From: Gordonia neofelifaecis NRRL B-59395
GTDB lineage: Bacteria; Actinomycetota; Actinomycetes; Mycobacteriales; Mycobacteriaceae
DNA length: 64,000 nucleotides
Direction of reading: 5' to 3'
NCBI RefSeq assembly: GCF_000192435.1
Contig: NZ_AEUD01000013.1
Span: 1-64,000 of the forward strand
Notes under the pieces: generated by a model
The model's database searches: none
The model's input: the letters and a program-made list of their open reading frames with translations, nothing else
What the model was told of the DNA's origin: nothing
In this document: in pieces, positions 54,056-63,600 of the stretch
How the letters are laid out: every line of letters starts with the position of its first letter
How positions within the stretch are numbered: the stretch's first letter is position 1
Made by a program: the position numbers and the translations under genes

Positions 54056-56869
54056 TCAGTCCTTGCTGCGGTGGCGCGCGCGACGCACCTGATACGACGG
54101 ATCGACCGTCACGCCGGTCTGCGACGCGTCGGACGCCGAGCCCGCGAAACCGGTGCCGGGGTCGGTGTTCGCCCAATGATGTCGACCGGTGTCGGCCGCG
54201 GAGTCGACGACCTCTGTCTCGGTGCCTGCGGCCTCCGGCTCGGGCTGGTCGTGCGTGATCGTGTGGACGGTGTCCTCGGACTCGTCGACGAACGTCTCGA
54301 CTTCCTTCTCGACCACCTTGCGCACGATCACCGGCTTCTCGACCACGACGATCTGCTCGATCGGCTTCTCCACGATCTTCTCGACCTCGACGTAGACCGG
54401 CTTCTCGACGACCTTCTCGATGACGTGCTCGATCGGCTTCTCGACGATCCGCTCGACCACGTGGTCGAACCGCTTCTCGATGACGTTCTCGACCAGGACC
54501 GGGGTCTGCACGTTCTTGTCGAACTCGCGCCGAACCTCCTGCTCGACGACTTTCTCGACGATCTCCGGCCGCTCGACGATCTTCTCGACCACGTGCTCGA
54601 CCGGCTTGTCGACGACTTTCTCGACGATGTTCGGCTGCTCGACGACGCGTTCGACGACCCGGTCGACCGGCTGCTCGATGACCTTCTCGACCACGTTCGG
54701 CCGCTCGATCACCCGCTCGACGACGCGGTCCACCGGCCGCTCCACCACCTTGTCGACGACGTTCGGGACTTCGACCACCCGCTCGACGATCCGATCGACC
54801 GGCTGTTCCACGGTCTGCTGAATCACGTTGGGACGCTCGATGACGCGTTCGACGATGTGATCGACCGGCCGCTCGACGATCTGCTCGACCACGTCGGGCC
54901 GCTCCACCACCCGCTCGACGACATGGTCGACCGGCTTCTCGACGATCTGCTCGATGACGTTCGGGATCTCGACGACCCGCTCCACCACCCGGTCGACCGG
55001 CTGCTCGATCACCTGCTCGACGACGTTCGGAACTTCGACCACCTTGTCCACGACGTGCTCGACAGGCTTCTCGACGACGTTCTCGACCACTTCGGGAATC
55101 TCGACCACTCGCTCAACGACGTGGTCGACGGGCTTCTCGACGATCTTCTCGATCAGTTCCGGCTTCTCGACGACGCGCTCGACGGCGTGCTCGACCGGGC
55201 TCTCCACGATCCGCTCGACCACGTTCGGCTTCTCGACGATGCGCTCGACCACGTGGTCGACAGGCTTCTCGATCGTCTTCTCGGTGACGTTCGGGATCTC
55301 GACGATGCGCTCGACCTCGCGGTCGACAGGCTTCTCGATCACCTTCTCAACGACGTTCGGCGTCTCGACGATGCGCTCGACGATGTGGTCGACGGGCTTC
55401 TCGATGGGCCGGTCGACGATCTGCTCGACGACCACTTCGCGCGGCACCTCGACCGTCTTGATCTCCGCCTTCTCGACGACGAGTTCCATCTCCTTCTCGA
55501 CCACCTTCTCGACGGTCTTGTAGACGATCTTCTCGACCGGGACCTCGATCTCCTTCTCGACCGTGGTGATCGTCGCCGCGTCCTCGGTGGCGTCGACGTG
55601 CTTCTCGACCACCTTCTCCACCGGCTTGTAGACGATCTTCTCGACCGGGACCTCGATCTCCTTCTCGACGATCTTCTCGACCGGGACCTCGCGGATCACC
55701 TCGACGACCTTCTCGACGGGCTTCTCGACCACCTTCTCGACGATCGACTCGACTGGGATCTCGACCACCTTGTCCACGATGGTGACGATCGGCTTCTCGA
55801 CCATCCGCTCGACGCTGATCGGCTTGTCGACCACGTCGTCGGTGATCTCGACGAGCAGCTTCTCGACCATCCTGCTGACCTCGACCGGTCGTTCGACGAT
55901 CTCGTCGACCACGGTCACCAGCAGCTTCTCCACGAGCCGCTGCAGTTCTACGGGCTTGTCGACGATCTCGTCCAGAATGGTGACGATCGGCTTCTCCACC
56001 ATGCGGGGGATCTCGATGTCACGGTCGACGATCTCGTCGCGCACGGTGACGATCGGCTTCTCGACCAGCCGCGGCAGTTCGACCGGCTTCTCCACGAACT
56101 CGTCGACGAAGGTCACGATCGGCTTCTCCACCGACCGCGGCAGCTCGACGGGCTTCTCGGCGATCTCGTCGACGACCGTGATGACCGGCTTCTCCACCAA
56201 CCGCGGCAACTCGACCGGCTTCTCGGCGATCTCGTCGACCACCGTGATGACCGGCTTCTCCACCAACCGCGGCAACTCGACCGGCTTCTCGGCGATCTCG
56301 TCGACCACCGTGATGACCGGCTTCTCCACCAACCGCGGCAACTCGACCGGCTTCTCGGCGATCTCGTCGACCACCGTGATGACCGGCTTCTCCACCAACC
56401 GCGGCAACTCGACCGGCTTCTCCACGATCTCGTCCACCGTCGTGATGACCGGCTGCTCGACGAGTCGGCGGATCTCCACCGCCTGCTCGACGATGTTGTC
56501 GACCACGGTCACGACGGGCTTCTCCACCCGCCGGTGAACGATCACCGGCTTGTCGGCGACCTCGTCCTCGATGGTCACGACGGGGCGTTCGACCGTGCGG
56601 CTGATGGACACCGGTTTGTCGGCGATCTCGTCGACGACGGTCACCACCGGCTTCTCGACGAGGCGCGAGACGGTCGCCGGCTTGTCGATGATGGTGTCGA
56701 CGGTGTTGACCACGAGTCGCTCGACGACCCGTTCCAGTGTCACCGGTACGTCGATGACCTTTTCGACCGGGTTCTCCACCAGCCGCTGGACGGTGTACTC
56801 GCGATCGACGACGTTGTCGACGACCTCCAACGCGGGCTCGTTCTCCTGCGGTGTCCCGTCGTTGGCCAT
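54056..56869 (-). CDS. Giant Val/Glu/Lys/Pro repeat protein, alveolin-like by eye
   Basis: 937 residues, almost entirely 22-residue repeats. Block A (about 30-390) alternates EKPV and VDE(I/V) with PVELPR-type ends. A central block (about 390-510) has EIEVPVEKIVYKPVEKVVEK. Block C (about 510-840) repeats VEKPVDHVVERIVE with a PNVVE(K/R) end. A short acidic then basic tail follows, ending HRSKD. There is no signal peptide, membrane helix, Cys or enzymatic motif, so it is probably a cytoplasmic filament- or scaffold-like protein. ATG follows GAGGAGGGG. Function unknown. Confidence 0.85.
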   Translation of the reverse strand: MANDGTPQENEPALEVVDNVVDREYTVQRLVENPVEKVIDVPVTLERVVERLVVNTVDTIIDKPATVSRLVEKPVVTVVDEIADKPVSISRTVERPVVTIEDEVADKPVIVHRRVEKPVVTVVDNIVEQAVEIRRLVEQPVITTVDEIVEKPVELPRLVEKPVITVVDEIAEKPVELPRLVEKPVITVVDEIAEKPVELPRLVEKPVITVVDEIAEKPVELPRLVEKPVITVVDEIAEKPVELPRSVEKPIVTFVDEFVEKPVELPRLVEKPIVTVRDEIVDRDIEIPRMVEKPIVTILDEIVDKPVELQRLVEKLLVTVVDEIVERPVEVSRMVEKLLVEITDDVVDKPISVERMVEKPIVTIVDKVVEIPVESIVEKVVEKPVEKVVEVIREVPVEKIVEKEIEVPVEKIVYKPVEKVVEKHVDATEDAATITTVEKEIEVPVEKIVYKTVEKVVEKEMELVVEKAEIKTVEVPREVVVEQIVDRPIEKPVDHIVERIVETPNVVEKVIEKPVDREVERIVEIPNVTEKTIEKPVDHVVERIVEKPNVVERIVESPVEHAVERVVEKPELIEKIVEKPVDHVVERVVEIPEVVENVVEKPVEHVVDKVVEVPNVVEQVIEQPVDRVVERVVEIPNVIEQIVEKPVDHVVERVVERPDVVEQIVERPVDHIVERVIERPNVIQQTVEQPVDRIVERVVEVPNVVDKVVERPVDRVVERVIERPNVVEKVIEQPVDRVVERVVEQPNIVEKVVDKPVEHVVEKIVERPEIVEKVVEQEVRREFDKNVQTPVLVENVIEKRFDHVVERIVEKPIEHVIEKVVEKPVYVEVEKIVEKPIEQIVVVEKPVIVRKVVEKEVETFVDESEDTVHTITHDQPEPEAAGTETEVVDSAADTGRHHWANTDPGTGFAGSASDASQTGVTVDPSYQVRRARHRSKD
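56162..56425 (-). repeat. Four near-identical 66-bp tandem repeats within the repeat protein gene
   Basis: The unit beginning GATCTCGTCGACCACCGTGA recurs at 56228, 56294 and 56360, with a one-base variant at 56162. Spacing is exactly 66 bp, encoding identical 22-residue units, whereas repeats elsewhere in the gene have diverged. This looks like recent duplication. Confidence 0.9.
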
Positions 56870-57011
56870 CGCCCCTCCTCGTCATGCGCTGATCTCACCG
56901 AGAACCCTTACACAGGCCGGTGAAAACTACCTAGCTGAACCCTTAGATTACGCGGCAGATGAATGACTGCAGAACCGTGAAGCAGCTTTCCGCGAGACCC
57001 GCGATGCAAAG

Positions 57012-57051
57012 AGAATCAGAGGCCCACCGTTGCCGGTGGGCCTCTGATTCT
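57012..57051 (-). terminator. Terminator of the tRNA-Glu-Asp-Phe cluster
   Basis: AGAATCAGAGGCCCACCG (57012-57029) pairs exactly with CGGTGGGCCTCTGATTCT (57034-57051), loop TTGC. On the minus strand it follows tRNA-Phe and is trailed by CTTT. Confidence 0.85.
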
Positions 57052-57060
57052 TTGAATATG

Positions 57061-57134
57061 TGGCCAGAGTCGGGATCGAACCGACGACCTTCCGCTTTTC
57101 AGGCGGACGCTCGTACCAACTGAGCTACCTGGCC
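57061..57134 (-). tRNA. tRNA-Phe(GAA)
   Basis: 74 nt. On the minus strand, acceptor GGCCAGG/CTGGCC pairs, D-arm GCTCAGTTGGTACGAGC, anticodon loop CTGAAAA (anticodon GAA), and T-loop GGTTCGATCCC are all standard. The 3' CCA is not encoded. Third member of the Glu-Asp-Phe cluster. Confidence 0.95.
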
Positions 57135-57168
57135 GGACGGTGTCGGCGTCAAAAACCGAAACCAAAAG

Positions 57169-57242
57169 CGACCCTGACGGGACTCGAACCCGCGACCTCC
57201 GCCGTGACAGGGCGGCGCGCTAACCAACTGCGCCACAGGGCC
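57169..57242 (-). tRNA. tRNA-Asp(GTC)
   Basis: 74 nt on the minus strand. Acceptor GGCCCTG/CAGGGTC, anticodon stem CCGCC/GGCGG with loop CTGTCAC (anticodon GTC), T-arm GCGGGTTCGAGTCCCGT, discriminator G as needed for aspartyl-tRNA synthetase. CCA not encoded. Confidence 0.95.
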
Positions 57243-57287
57243 ATATTCAATTTGTTGCCTTGAGAACCTTATCAGACTCTCTCCGCG

Positions 57288-57360
57288 TACCCCCTACGGG
57301 ATTCGAACCCGCGCTACCGCCTTGAAAGGGCGGCGTCCTAGGCCGCTAGACGAAGGGGGC
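57288..57360 (-). tRNA. tRNA-Glu(TTC)
   Basis: 73 nt on the minus strand. Acceptor GCCCCCT/AGGGGGT, D-arm GTCTAGCGGCCTAGGAC, anticodon loop CTTTCAA (anticodon TTC), T-arm GCGGGTTCGAATCCCGT. First gene of the cluster; a promoter TTGCGT (57412-57417) / TAAAGT (57388-57393) with 18-bp spacing precedes it. Confidence 0.95.
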
Positions 57361-57746
57361 CGGTGTTCCTCGTTGGGAGCGAGACAAACTTTATGGCACT
57401 TCCTCTCACAAACGCAAATCAGCTGGTCATCGGTAGTTTCTCGGCAATTCACCAGGCGCGGCACAGGCGTTCGCCCACGACCCGACGGACGTCCGCGCAT
57501 CCCCGCCCCTTCGCCCGCGCGGTCGATACGACCTCGACGCCGCCGATCTCAGCGTCGCGGTCGTACTCACGAACCGGAGCAGGAGCCACCTCTGCAGAAA
57601 GACTGCGCTCTCATCGCTCGCCGAGGGCACATTGCCCTCGGCGAGCCTCGAACGAGCAGAGTTTCAAACCACACCCTCGCCGGCGGCCTCGAAGAGGCGG
57701 GTAAATCACTCGACGGCACAACACGTTCGGCGTAGAACTACCCGTT
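57361..57746. other. Region between tRNA-Glu and rtcB: tRNA promoter and an orphan hairpin
   Basis: 386 bp without a convincing protein gene. It holds the leftward tRNA promoter (57388-57417). GCTCGCCGAGGGCA (57616-57629) and TGCCCTCGGCGAGC (57633-57646) form a perfect 14-bp hairpin with loop CAT, resembling a terminator although no gene ends there. TAGAAC (57733-57738) may be the rtcB -10. Confidence 0.5.
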
Positions 57747-58928
57747 ATGCCCGAAATGATTGCACCCAAGGTACTCAGCTTCGCGAGCAGCCTGGAGTCC
57801 AAGACTCGCGATCAGGCTGCCGAGACCGCGTCGATGCCGTTCGTTCACAGTCACGTGGCGTTGATGCCCGACGCGCACGTCGGCATGGGGTCGGCCGTCG
57901 GCACGGTGATCCCCACGATCAACGCGGTGATTCCGGCCGCCGTCGGCGTCGACATCGGCTGCGGCATGATCGCCGCAGAGACGATGCTGACGGCGGAGCA
58001 GATCGCCGACTTCGACCTGCGCGCGCTGCGCGAGTCCGTGGAGTCGGCGATCCCGCTGTCGCCCGGCAACTACAACCGCGGCGTCGATCGCTACGACTTC
58101 ACCCAGACCCGCCTCCACGAACTCACCGAGCTCGCCGAGACCAGCGGCGTCGATCTGAGCCATTCCCCGACGTGGCAGCGTCAGCTGGGGTCACTCGGCG
58201 GCGGCAACCACTTCATCGAGCTGTGCCTCGATGAGCGGGACCGAGTGTGGCTGTTCCTGCATTCCGGGTCGCGCGGTGTCGGCAACAAGATCGCGAAGCG
58301 GCACATCAAGATCGCTCAGCAGCTCTGCAAGCGCTGGTGGATCGATCTGCCGTCGCCCGATCTGGCCTATCTCCCGCAGGGCACGCCGGAGTTCACCGAC
58401 TACCTCACGGACCTGAAGTGGGCGCAGGCGTTCGCGTTCGAGAACCGCGCCGAGATGATGGACCGGTTCGTTCGGGCCGTCGAGCACTGGGCGGGCGTTG
58501 CGCGCGGCGACCTGGAGACCGACCGGGTGAACTGCCACCACAACTACACCGTGATGGAAGAACACTTCGGCAAGAAGGTGTGGCTCACCAGGAAGGGTGC
58601 GATCAACGCTGCCGACGGAGTGCGCGGTGTGATTCCCGGTTCGATGGGCACGCGGTCGTATGTGGTGCGCGGCAAGGGAAACGCTCCCGGACTACGTTCC
58701 GCACCGCACGGTGCCGGCCGCCGATTCTCACGGAGCGAAGCCCGGAAGCGGTTCTCCGCCGACGACCTCGCCGCCCGGATGGCCGGCATCGAGTACCGCC
58801 ACGGCGAGGAGTGGATCGACGAGATCCCCGACGCGTACAAGGACATCGACCAGGTGATGGCGGATGCCCGCGATCTGGTCGACGTGGAGCACGAGCTCCG
58901 CCAGATCCTCAACGTCAAGGGGACGTGA
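57747..58928 (+). CDS. rtcB: RtcB-family RNA ligase
   Basis: 393 residues, short bacterial RtcB3-like form. Metal-binding residues are in PDAHVGMGSAVGT, GVDIGCGM (the GMP/metal Cys), GGGNHFIELCLDE and LHSGSRGVGN; the nucleotidyl His is in the C-terminal region near CHHNYT and GSMGTRSYVVRGKGN. It joins 2',3'-cyclic phosphate or 3'-phosphate RNA ends to 5'-OH ends with GTP, repairing cleaved tRNA. It lies next to the tRNA cluster; no archease gene is seen. Confidence 0.93.
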   Translation: MPEMIAPKVLSFASSLESKTRDQAAETASMPFVHSHVALMPDAHVGMGSAVGTVIPTINAVIPAAVGVDIGCGMIAAETMLTAEQIADFDLRALRESVESAIPLSPGNYNRGVDRYDFTQTRLHELTELAETSGVDLSHSPTWQRQLGSLGGGNHFIELCLDERDRVWLFLHSGSRGVGNKIAKRHIKIAQQLCKRWWIDLPSPDLAYLPQGTPEFTDYLTDLKWAQAFAFENRAEMMDRFVRAVEHWAGVARGDLETDRVNCHHNYTVMEEHFGKKVWLTRKGAINAADGVRGVIPGSMGTRSYVVRGKGNAPGLRSAPHGAGRRFSRSEARKRFSADDLAARMAGIEYRHGEEWIDEIPDAYKDIDQVMADARDLVDVEHELRQILNVKGT

Positions 58929-58972
58929 GCCGATTCCACTCGAGTACAGAACATCGTCCACCGCGAACGGCA

Positions 58973-60181
58973 CTAGATCGCGAGGATCGGCAGGATCACC
59001 GCAATCGGCATCAGGACGGCACCGGCGAGAATGTATCGGCGCCACGGTACGTCGACTCCGCTTCGCCGCAGCTGGTCGTGCCAGAGCAGCGTCGCCAGCG
59101 ATGCCCACGGAGTCACGATCGAACCGACATTGACGCCCACGAGCAGTGCGGCCATCCGAGTGGTGCCGTCTACGACCGTGTCGAGGGCGAGGAACGCCGG
59201 GATGTTGTTGATGACATTCGACAACCCCGCCCCCACACCGCCCAGAATGAGCAAGCCGCCGGCGGACTGTCGGCCGTCGCTGAACAATCGAGCCATCCAG
59301 TCCATCGCGCCGAGCGCATGGAGCGCGGCCGCCGACGACGACAGCGCGACCACGAACAACAGCGAGCGCCACGGAATCAGGGTGACCGCCGCTGCGCGCA
59401 ACTTCTCACGCGAAGTCACTCCCAACAGCACTAGAGCACCGATGATCGCGGTCAACCAATACGGGATCGGTGAGACCAACAGCGGCAGCAGGCATCCCAG
59501 TACGATGAGGCTCACTCGCAACCGCGGACCATCGCCGGTGAACGCGACGGGTTGTCGCCGCGCCGTCTCCACCGCGGGCCGACGTCGCTCCGACCACCGG
59601 TAGACGATCCACGAAGCCACCAGCACGACCGCCGAGGCGACCAACGCGGGACGCCACATCACGGACAGGTAGGCACCGGTGCCGGCGAACGTCCCACCCG
59701 AGACCGCCAGCAAATTGGTGAGGTTGGAGACCGGCAGCAGCAACGAAGCGATATTGGCGATCCACACCACTGCAAAGCCAACCGCTGCCATCCCGACGCC
59801 GGACCGTCGGGCCAGCGCGACCGCCAGCGGCGTCACCATGATCGCTGTCGTATCGAGCGACAGGAACACCGTGCTGACCATCGCGAGAACGACTACCTGT
59901 GTCCACGTCGCCGCGGACGCGGACAGCCCGCGCCAGGTGAACCGTTGCATTCCCGCCGCGACGGCCTCGAACGCTCCGGCGTCGGCAGCGATGTTGACGA
60001 CGATCGACATCGCCGCGACGAACACGAGCACGGGCGCAAGCCGTCCGACGAGATCGCGGGCCTCTGCGGGCGAAGCCGCTACGAGCGTACCTCCGGCGAC
60101 GACCGACACCGCAAGGAACCACCAGCGGCGCGCGGCTGCGGTCACTCTCAACCGGCAAGTCTTGGCGACGCTAGCGAGCAT
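58973..60181 (-). CDS. ArsB/NhaD-type (IT superfamily) permease
   Basis: 402 residues, 10-11 membrane helices. LSLDTTAIMVTPLAVALA and VWIANIASLLLPVSNLTNLLA in the first half, and VGAGLSNVINNIPAFLALDTVV with VGVNVGSIVTPWASLATLLW in the second, are the paired hairpin signatures of the ArsB/SLC13 superfamily (DTTAxMxTP, NxPAFL). Substrate may be arsenite, an anion or Na+; no ars genes are near. Start ATG 60181 is chosen over longer Arg-rich extensions; GTG starts inside are possible. Confidence 0.82.
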   Translation of the reverse strand: MLASVAKTCRLRVTAAARRWWFLAVSVVAGGTLVAASPAEARDLVGRLAPVLVFVAAMSIVVNIAADAGAFEAVAAGMQRFTWRGLSASAATWTQVVVLAMVSTVFLSLDTTAIMVTPLAVALARRSGVGMAAVGFAVVWIANIASLLLPVSNLTNLLAVSGGTFAGTGAYLSVMWRPALVASAVVLVASWIVYRWSERRRPAVETARRQPVAFTGDGPRLRVSLIVLGCLLPLLVSPIPYWLTAIIGALVLLGVTSREKLRAAAVTLIPWRSLLFVVALSSSAAALHALGAMDWMARLFSDGRQSAGGLLILGGVGAGLSNVINNIPAFLALDTVVDGTTRMAALLVGVNVGSIVTPWASLATLLWHDQLRRSGVDVPWRRYILAGAVLMPIAVILPILAI

Positions 60182-60355
60182 CCGAGAACGTCGACAACCG
60201 TCTCGACTGTAATGACCACCGGACCATCGTCCCACGACCGGTTGATCAACGGGTAGGCGCAGAAGTGCTCGTCGAGCCCGCCAGATCTCGCATGGTCTCG
60301 AGAGCCACCCGGCGCTCAGGACACGCCATCGCACCCGTTGGACAACTCCAATACA

Positions 60356-60394
60356 AAACGCCAGACCAGGGAAACCATCCCTGGCCTGGCGTTT
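60356..60394 (-). terminator. Terminator of tRNA-Lys
   Basis: AAACGCCAGACCAGGG (60356-60371) and CCCTGGCCTGGCGTTT (60379-60394) pair with one mismatch around AAACCAT; on the minus strand a T run (GTTTTG) follows, 6 bp past the tRNA. Confidence 0.85.
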
Positions 60395-60400
60395 CACCAG

Positions 60401-60473
60401 TGCCCCCAGTAGGGCTCGAACCTACGACCTGCGGATTAAAAGTCCGTAGCTCTACCAACTGAGCTATAGGGGC
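60401..60473 (-). tRNA. tRNA-Lys(TTT)
   Basis: 73 nt on the minus strand. Acceptor GCCCCTA/TGGGGGC, D-arm GCTCAGTTGGTAGAGC, anticodon loop CTTTTAA (anticodon TTT), T-arm GTAGGTTCGAGCCCTAC. CCA not encoded. Confidence 0.95.
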
Positions 60474-60660
60474 GTGCGTCACGCGTAGCGCGACGTCAGG
60501 GAGTCTACCGAACGCCTCGTGCCGGTCCCGGCATCGCCTCCCGTCGAACCTCAAGCAACCGCCAGGTGTCCACCATCACAGTAGACCGATCATTCTCTGC
60601 AACTTAGGGTTACACATACCCACCGGCGCTGCCCGGCGTCGCAACCGCAGGAGGACCCAC

Positions 60661-63600
60661 ATGGCCCACGGCCCCAGCCGGACGTTCACCGGAGTCGGAC
60701 GGTTCGCGCATCGACACGCTTGGTGGATCCTCGGTTTCTGGGTGCTCGCGGCCGTCGGACTCAACCTCGCGATCCCACAGCTCGAGGTCACGGTGTCCAA
60801 GACCTCGGCCGACTTCCTGCCGCGATCGCTGCCCGCGAACCAGCACCTCGAAGCGATGGCCCGAGACTTCGGCGTGCCGCCGTCGAATGCCGTCAGCAGC
60901 GTGGTTCTGGTGGACGACAAGGGATTCGGGCCTGCGGACGACGCCTACTACGTCCGGCTCGTCGACGCCCTCACCAAGAGCGACGACGTCGCGTATCTCA
61001 TCGACTTCTACGGCAAGCCGGTCACGCGGGAGGCCGCGCTCAGCCCGGACGGGAAGGCCGTCAACATCCTCGTGGCAGCCGAGGGGTCGGTCGGGTCCAC
61101 GCGCGCTCACCATGCGGCCCAGGGCATTCGGGCGGCGATCGACTCCGCCGCTCCCCCGGCGGGGCTGCAGACGTACTACACCGGACCGACGGCGACCCTC
61201 GCCGATCTGTTCAGCGCGATCGACTTCTCACTGCTGATCATCACCGGCGTCTCGATCCTGCTGATCTCGATCGTCGTGTTCATCGTGTACCGCAAGGTAT
61301 CGACGGCCGCGATCCCACTGATCAGCCTCGCGCTGGGCCTGGCGATCGTCCGTCCGATCGCGTCACTGCTCGGCGGCCACGGATGGCTGTCGATCTCGAA
61401 CTTCACCATCGCGATCATGACCGCCCTGGTGCTCGGCGCGGTGACCGACTACGCGATCTTCACCCTGGCGTCGTACCACGAGGGACGCCGAAAGGGGCTG
61501 GCAGTCGGCGACGCGGTCGCCTCGGCCAGTGGTCGCACCGCGCCCATCATCGTGGCGTCCGCGCTGACCATCGCGGCCGCGTCGGCGTCGATGATCTTCA
61601 CCCGGATCGGCATGTTCCGTACGGCAGGGCCGCCGACGGCGATCGCCGTGCTGGTGGTCCTCGCGCTCGCCCTCACCCTGCCGCCCGCGCTGCTCTCGAT
61701 CGCCGGACGGCGCGGACTCGCCGAGCCTGGACCGTCCACCGAACGACGCTGGCGGCATCGCGGGGCGACGATCATGCGTCGCGCCGGCATCTACGCCGCC
61801 GCTTCGCTGATCTTCCTGGTGAGCTGCGCCGCCCTGCTGATCGGTCATCGGACCAACTGGGACGAGTCGTCGATGTTCGTGCGCGCCAACGAATCCACCC
61901 GCGGCTACGACGCCGTCTACCGTCACTACGGCGTGAACGCGGTCGCGACCGAGTATCTGATCGTCCGCGCCGACCACGACGTCCGCAACACCTCCGACCT
62001 CGCCGCACTGGAACTGGCCGCCGACGCCGTCTCCCGGCTCGACGCCGTCGAAGCGGTGCGCTCCATCACCCGGCCCGACGGCAAGCCGCTGACCGAATCC
62101 GCCGCAGGCTATGTGCCGGGACGCGTCGGACACGAACTCGACGGCGCCGCGAAACAGATGGCGGACGCCCGCCCGGATCTGCTCCGCCTCGCATCCGGCG
62201 TCGGCCGGCTCACCGACGGCGCCGACGAGGCGAACTCGCGGATGCCCGAGCTCGTCGCCGGGACCGATCAGGTGGTCACCATGGCCGGCGGTGTGCTCGA
62301 TTCGCTGGACGCCGCGCAGACCTTCATCGCCGCCGCGACCGACGGACGCTCCGACCTCACGAGTGCCACTGACACGCTGCGTCGCAGCCTGGACGCGGTG
62401 AGTCCGGCGGTGGCAGACCTCCGACGAGGCGCGGCGGCCGCACAGCCGGCGATTGACGAGTTCGATCGCGTCTTCGCACCGCTGATCGCGCCCCGGACAC
62501 CGGCCGCATGCTCGGCCGATCCGCGATGCGCCGCGGCCCGAGTGGCGTTCGACCAGCTCAACCGCGCCACGGGCGGCCAGGCCCGCGCAACCCTGTCGGG
62601 CCTGCGCGCCGCTGCCGCGGTTCCCGGCCGGGCGACGGCCCGCGCCGAGCGTTCGGTGGTCGCCCTGCGCGGGCTCCTCACCCAGCTGAACGGTCTGCTC
62701 TCTCAGCTGGGCGGCCGCACCCCCGATCAGATCCGTGCCGACCTGGGCCGACTGCAAGCCGGTGTCGGCGAGCTGTCCGACGGCATGTCGCAACTGGCCG
62801 ACGGCCTCCACCAGGTCCGCGACGGCACCGCTGCGCTGACCGCCTTGACCGACAAGCTGCACGCCGGCCTCAAGCAGGCCACCGGATATCTCGGCCCGAT
62901 GAGCGCGGCGACCGCAGACGGCCCCGGACGGGGCTTCTACCTCCCGGACGAGGCGCTCGACGATCCGCGGATGGTCGAAGGCGGACGGCTGCTGATCTCG
63001 CCCAGCGGTCACACCGCGCGAATGATGGTGACCTGGAAGATCAATCCGTACAGCGGCGAGGCCCTAGCCGCCAGCCGCGGTCTCGCTCCGGCCGCGCGGT
63101 CGGCGCTCGCAGGCACCGGACTCGCCGACGCCGAGGTGTCGAACACCGGACTCGCCTCGCTCTCCGCGGACATGAACGACCAGCTCCACCGCGATCTGCT
63201 GATCTTCGGACTCGCGGCGATCGTCGCGGTGACGATCGTGCTGACCGTATTGCTGCGCAGCGTCGTCGCACCGCTGGTCCTGGTCGCGACGGTGCTCTTG
63301 TCGTTCGCCGCGGTGATGGGCATCAGCACCCTGGTGTGGCAGCACCTCATCGGCATCCCGCTGGACTGGTCGGTGGCTCCCGTCGCGGGCATGGCGCTGA
63401 TCGCGGTCGGCGCCGACTACAGCATGCTGTTCGCGTCCAGGATCCGGGAGGAGTCCGCCGGTCGTGGACTGATCTCCGGCGTCATCCGCGGTTTCGGCAG
63501 CACCGGCAGTGTCATCACCACCGCCGGGCTCGTCTTCGCCATCACCATGTTCGCGCTGATGTCGGGGACCACGCTCAACCTGGTGCAGATCGGCTTCACG

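Noticed and set aside
56162-56425. Regular 66-bp repeats considered as a CRISPR array or a VNTR
   Set aside because: There are no unique spacers; the repeats are head-to-tail and in frame with a protein-coding repeat.
54071-56923. A 950-residue plus-strand open frame (Leu/Asp-rich, DLLDDL-like) opposite the repeat protein
   Set aside because: It is the mirror of a strongly periodic gene: biased codons keep the antisense frame open. No ribosome-binding site, and the minus-strand frame has GAGGAGGGG and a sensible N-terminus.
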